Below are positions 62,073 to 64,000 of a stretch of 64,000 bases of DNA, piece by piece; positions within the stretch are counted from its first letter, which is position 1; each line of letters begins with the position of its first letter. Made by a program: the position numbers and the translations under genes. The stretch comes from JAXLQL01 sp046331625 (GTDB lineage: Bacteria > Acidobacteriota > Terriglobia > Bryobacterales > Bryobacteraceae). A model generated the notes under the pieces. That model saw only the letters and a program-made list of their open reading frames with translations. It was not told the origin of the DNA and ran no database searches. The stretch lies in assembly GCA_046331625.1 (NCBI GenBank), contig JAXLQL010000012.1, positions 124,001 to 188,000 on the forward strand, in the 5' to 3' direction.

Positions 62073-62105
62073 CTCAACCTCGAGGAGTTCCTTCATGTTC
62101 AGTAG
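61950..62105 (+). CDS. Micro-ORF 2 created by the 145-bp repeat
   Basis: A second 51-codon frame, nearly identical to micro-ORF 1 (MFSSRLSRGAA at the start, same NLEEFLHVQ end). Its stop overlaps the true DUF1501 ATG at 62095, so the chain of overlapping starts and stops is unbroken from the DUF1553 gene to the DUF1501 gene. Confidence 0.35.
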   Translation: MFSSRLSRGAALDRAPDPAERVRLASGRPRKGGAREPRRAVLNLEEFLHVQ

Positions 62106-63468
62106 CCGCCCGAGCCGCCGCGCCGCGTTGAAGCTCGCCTCCTGCGGCTTCGGATCGCTCGCCTTCGATGCGCTCGCGGCCACGCAACATCGCGGACCTC
62201 ATTTCCCCGCGAAAGCCAAGCAGATCATCTTCCTCTTCATGCCCGGCGGGGTTTCGCACATGGAGAGTTTCGATCCCAAGCCGAAGCTCAATGAGCTCGA
62301 CGGCAAGCCCGCCAAGCTCGACAACTACGTCGCCGGACCCAATCGCAAATGGCTGCGGTGCCTCTGGAAGTTCCAACAGTACGGGCAGTGCGGAGCTCCG
62401 GTGAGCGAATTGTTCCCGCATACCGCGCAACTGGTGGATGATCTCGCCATCGTGCGCTCGATGAAGTCCGAGTTTCCTCTGCATGCACGCGGCAACGTGT
62501 TCCTACACACGGGCAAGAACATCGGCGGCTTCCCGAGCATGGGCTCGTGGATCACCTACGGGCTCGGCACCGAGAACAAGAACCTTCCGGGATACGTGCT
62601 GCTGCGCGATGCTTACGTGCCGCCAGGTGGCATCGAGAACTTCGCCAACGGATTCCTGCCCGCGCTGCACCAAGCCACGCACATCCGCGATGAGGGAGTG
62701 CCTGTCGAGAACATCACGCCAGCCGACAAAGACGCGCGCGTGCAACGGGCCAAGCTCGACGCCCTGCTTGGGCAGGACCGCTCTTACCTCGCGGCCACGC
62801 AGCATGACGACGCCATCGAATCGGCGATCTCGAACTACGAGATGGCGTACAAGATGCAGTCGCTCGTGCCGGATGTGCTCGACCTGGCCAAGGAGACGGA
62901 AGCCACCAAGCGCCTCTACGGGCTCGACTCCGAGGACAAAGCCAAGCGCTCCTACGGACTGCAATGCCTGCGCGCGCGGCGGCTGATCGAAACCGGAGTC
63001 CGCTTCGTGGAGGTGACGTGCCCCAACCTGTTCGGCATGAACGGCACCTGGGACCAGCACGACAACCTGAAGCATGACCACGAGCGCAACGCCTTCGTGA
63101 CTGACCAGGTGATCGCCGGCTTGCTGCGCGACCTCAAGTCGCGCGGACTGTTCGATAGCACGCTGGTGCTGTGGTCGGGCGAGTTCGGCCGCACGCCCGA
63201 TACAGGAAACGGCAACGGCCGCGACCATCACACCGATTGCTTCACTCTGTGGATGGCGGGCGGCGGCGCCAAGGGCGGTGTGACGCACGGCGAGACCGAC
63301 GAGTTAGGGAACCTGGTGGCGCGCGATCCTGTCACGATCCACGATCTCCACGCGACAGTGCTGCATTTGCTCGGGCTCGATCACGAGCGACTCACCTATC
63401 GTTTCGGCGGTCGCGAGCAACGGCTCACTGATGTCCACGGCAAGGTCGTCAAGGCCGTGGTCACTTGA
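62095..63468 (+). CDS. DUF1501 protein, Tat-exported
   Basis: A 457-residue protein of the DUF1501 family (alkaline phosphatase/sulfatase-like fold). The twin-arginine signal is SRPSRRAALKLASCGFG. Signatures: IIFLFMPGGVSHMESFDPKP, HARGNVFLHTGKNIGG, the LVLWSGEFGRTPDTGNGNGR metal-site region and RDHHTDCFTLWMAGGG. Encoded with DUF1549/DUF1553 cytochromes throughout Planctomycetes and Acidobacteria; biochemical role unknown. Separated from its partner gene only by the 145-bp repeat. Confidence 0.92.
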   Translation: MFSSRPSRRAALKLASCGFGSLAFDALAATQHRGPHFPAKAKQIIFLFMPGGVSHMESFDPKPKLNELDGKPAKLDNYVAGPNRKWLRCLWKFQQYGQCGAPVSELFPHTAQLVDDLAIVRSMKSEFPLHARGNVFLHTGKNIGGFPSMGSWITYGLGTENKNLPGYVLLRDAYVPPGGIENFANGFLPALHQATHIRDEGVPVENITPADKDARVQRAKLDALLGQDRSYLAATQHDDAIESAISNYEMAYKMQSLVPDVLDLAKETEATKRLYGLDSEDKAKRSYGLQCLRARRLIETGVRFVEVTCPNLFGMNGTWDQHDNLKHDHERNAFVTDQVIAGLLRDLKSRGLFDSTLVLWSGEFGRTPDTGNGNGRDHHTDCFTLWMAGGGAKGGVTHGETDELGNLVARDPVTIHDLHATVLHLLGLDHERLTYRFGGREQRLTDVHGKVVKAVVT

Positions 63469-63474
63469 ATCGGG

Positions 63475-63650
63475 CTACGGCTGTGTCGACGTAGTCTCGA
63501 GCCAATCGAAATCGTAGCCTCGCGGACCCGTCCGCGAGTTCTTCAACTTCCGCAGCGTCTTGGCCTGGTACGTCCGCTGATCCGCCTCGGCCAGCAGCCG
63601 CTCGGGCTCGTCGCCATTGCCGGGGAATCGGGCCTCGCTTTGAGTCCCAT
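63475..63650 (-). pseudogene. Tandem copy of the GGDEF gene 3' end
   Basis: The minus strand repeats the last roughly 170 bp of the GGDEF gene at 63650-64000 (ARFPGNGDEPERLLAEADQR through to the end YDFDWLETTSTQP), offset by 175 bp. There are only a few mismatches. It lacks the GGDEF signature and lies immediately downstream of the intact stop, so it is a non-functional 3'-end duplicate. Confidence 0.88.
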
Positions 63651-64000
63651 TACGGCTGCGTCGACGTCGTCTCGAGCCAATCGAAATCATACCCTCGCGG
63701 ACCCGTCCGCGAGTTCTTCAACTTCCGCAGCGTCTTGGCCTGGTACATCCGCTGGTCAGCCTCGGCCAGCAGCCGCTCGGGCTCGTCGCCATCGCCGGGG
63801 AATCGGGCCTGGCCCACGCTGAGTGAGAGCTTCGACTCCGGAACCACGGCCTTGCCCGCATCGATCACGGCGCGATTCAACTGCGCCACCTTGATCAAGA
63901 CGTCCGCTTCGGCCAAGCCCGGCAGCAAGATCACGAATTCGTCGCCGCCCATGCGAGCCACGTAGTCGTACTCGCGGCAGCACTCGCGCAGGGCCTTGGC
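63650..64000 (-). CDS. GGDEF-domain diguanylate cyclase, 5' part outside window
   Basis: The C-terminal 116 residues of a GGDEF protein; the frame is open to the window edge. The active-site loop reads VARMGGDEFVILLPG, followed by LSLSVGQARFPGDGDEPERL and the terminal ADQRMYQAKTLRK helix. An intact GGDEF motif predicts c-di-GMP synthesis. No I-site (RxxD) is visible in the part seen, but the relevant region lies upstream. The final helix is followed by an unusual tail ending DWLETTSTQP. Confidence 0.9.
   Translation of the reverse strand, partial: AKALRECCREYDYVARMGGDEFVILLPGLAEADVLIKVAQLNRAVIDAGKAVVPESKLSLSVGQARFPGDGDEPERLLAEADQRMYQAKTLRKLKNSRTGPRGYDFDWLETTSTQP

Noticed and set aside
61783..62105. 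Possible CRISPR array
   Set aside because: The repeat is a 145-bp tandem unit without unique spacers and is explained by coding-sequence duplication.

Overview
The window is high-GC, gene-dense bacterial chromosome. It looks like an Acidobacteriota member of the Solibacter/Bryobacter group. The signs are two very large Oar-type TonB-dependent receptors with N-terminal carboxypeptidase-regulatory domains, a planctomycete-type cytochrome (DUF1549/DUF1553) gene next to a DUF1501 gene, a secreted protein whose C-terminus resembles the Solibacter-typical TIGR03437 domain, a CE15 glucuronoyl esterase, many Tat-like secreted enzymes, and the futalosine menaquinone genes mqnE and a UbiA-type prenyltransferase. 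This placement is inferred from gene content; there is no rRNA gene to confirm it. No tRNA, rRNA, CRISPR array or insertion sequence was recognised.

Layout. 1-1.1 kb: end of a TacA-type antitoxin gene and a HEPN gene pair. 1.1-18.2 kb: secreted catabolism (Gfo/Idh/MocA oxidoreductase, cytochrome-SUMF1 fusion, CE15 esterase, clan GH-A-like glycosidase, PQQ dehydrogenase carrying two haems, GH95-like protein, beta-helix protein). 18.2-25.8 kb: an Rpn-family nuclease gene with a decayed partner, then a minus-strand cluster encoding sulfatase, PhoD phosphatase and a TonB receptor. 25.8-31.1 kb: an aromatic amino-acid operon trpC-trpF-trpB-trpA-chorismate mutase-tyrA, then a Crp/Fnr regulator. 31.2-35.7 kb: an Omp85-like barrel, a DUF4390-like protein, and an NtrY/NtrX-like two-component system, all with overlapping genes. 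35.7-40.5 kb: an accessory island with three toxin-antitoxin modules, an ankyrin membrane protein and an unknown protein. 40.5-51 kb: ceramidase-like hydrolase, YCII/ECF42 sigma pair, SelA-like protein, PA14 protein, second Oar receptor, a second ECF sigma gene with a membrane partner, TIM-barrel isomerase. 51-53.1 kb: two intact and one partial Rpn copy. 53.1-56.7 kb: cyclophilin, mqnE, prenyltransferase, larB. 56.7-64 kb: TIGR03437-like protein, DUF1553/DUF1501 pair, and the end of a GGDEF gene.

The most unusual signal is repeated duplication of gene 3' ends. At five loci, decayed or truncated copies of a gene's 3' end lie downstream of the intact gene and in the same orientation: ntrX and the ceramidase-like gene (flanking the toxin-antitoxin island), DUF1553 (a 145-bp tandem repeat that fuses the DUF1501 start to a DUF1553-type tail), GGDEF (a 175-bp tandem copy), and Rpn at two places. 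In the island the arrangement is ntrX 3' end, cargo, ceramidase 3' end, then directly ntrX 3' end, cargo, ceramidase 3' end, cargo, intact ceramidase. This is what repeated tandem duplication of a cargo slot between two convergent genes would leave.

A second recurrent signal is a TATAAT-like hexamer ending 6-8 nt before the start codon, without a Shine-Dalgarno sequence, in front of at least eight genes. It suggests leaderless transcription of many secreted-enzyme genes.
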